From: Pectinophora gossypiella
Lineage: Eukaryota > Arthropoda > Insecta > Lepidoptera > Gelechiidae
Reading direction: 5' to 3'
Assembly: GCF_024362695.1 (NCBI RefSeq)
Contig: NC_065404.1
Location: 11,820,604 to 11,884,603, forward strand
Length of the DNA stretch: 64,000 bases
Below, one piece after another: positions 63,472 to 64,000 of this stretch. Below the pieces are notes generated by a model. The model was not told where the DNA came from, made no database searches, and saw nothing but the letters and a program-made list of their open reading frames with translations. Both the position numbers and the translations under genes were made by a program. Positions within the stretch are counted from its first letter, which is position 1; the number at the start of each line of letters is the position of its first letter.

Positions 63472-64000
63472 CAATTTTGCCTCTAGGCCGAATGTAGGCA
63501 GTCCGCCCTTTGACTGCCAGCCATAAATTCTGGTGTTAATAGAAAACCATATGTTAAACGTCTGGAAATCGTTGAAATATTACTGGTAATTCACTAGACA
63601 CACTTAAATTAGTATTTCAAGTAACGAGGTGGATTTATTGTTTTAGGGGTAAGATCTTTTTAATTATTAATATTATTGGTTTAATAAAAGATATAAAAAC
63701 ATAAATAGCATGTACAAGTAATTCAACACCTTATACTTTATACCTACCACACACCTTATACTTTATACATACCTTTATACCTGTAAACTAAGTAGCTATC
63801 TTATATTTAATCTATGTTACTCATCGATCGCCGACCCAATATGAACAACAATAAACATAAGTAGGTACGTGATACTTTTGAGGGATATTTTCCCGGATAA
63901 TCCGACGTTTCAATAGCTATCTTATCCCAGATCACCATAGATACAGCATATAATAAACACCCTAGATATCTATAATGAAATTTTTCCAAGTATCTTGGAT
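63472..64000. other. AT-rich right end, nothing recognised
   Basis: Contains a small tandem CACCTTATACTTTATAC (63727-63780). No gene seen. Confidence 0.45.

Overview
The window looks like nuclear DNA of a moth or butterfly (Lepidoptera). It is AT-rich and intron-bearing, and it is saturated with SINEs, palindromic MITEs and LINE tails of lepidopteran type. The genes are conserved animal genes. No bacterial operon, rRNA gene, functional tRNA gene or CRISPR array was seen. The species cannot be named from the sequence alone.

Layout. Positions 1-23,200 hold no convincing host gene. This stretch starts with the 3' part of a Jockey-like LINE (1-3426), followed by a mosaic of MITEs, SINEs and LINE 3' ends, many with readable target-site duplications (TSDs). 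Positions 23,285-38,596 (minus) carry a complete 15-exon dipeptidyl-peptidase-4-like serine peptidase, reconstructed splice site by splice site to 761 codons; its introns are packed with repeats. Positions 40,021-42,802 (minus) carry a five-exon Acinus homologue (764 codons). Head-to-head with it, at 43,813-44,823 (plus), is cyclin Y with an uninterrupted coding exon. Tail-to-tail with cyclin Y, at 46,109-47,084 (minus), is the mitochondrial ribosome silencing factor MALSU1/RsfS in three exons (243 codons). Positions 48,508-57,686 (plus) carry an XK-related membrane protein in four coding exons (582 codons).

The intron between XK-related exons 49,109-49,300 and 56,027-56,238 contains a young Ty3/gypsy-type LTR retrotransposon (49,628-55,716). 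Its two 289-bp LTRs differ at two positions. It has a primer-binding-like site, a single Gag-Pol reading frame broken by one frameshift late in integrase, a polypurine tract and an ATAT target duplication. Its roughly 1.2-kb leader is the most unusual sequence in the window. It is a degenerate tandem array whose units carry the palindrome TTATCAGTGATAA (two opposed GATA-factor core sites), and three units also repeat a ten-codon upstream ORF that ends inside the palindrome.

Positions 57,700-64,000 return to repeats, with a GC-rich block at the far end (63,090-63,470) that could be an unassigned first exon. The host genes do not form a pathway. They are neighbours with compact intergenic spacing: a divergent promoter between Acinus and cyclin Y, and abutting 3' ends between cyclin Y and MALSU1.
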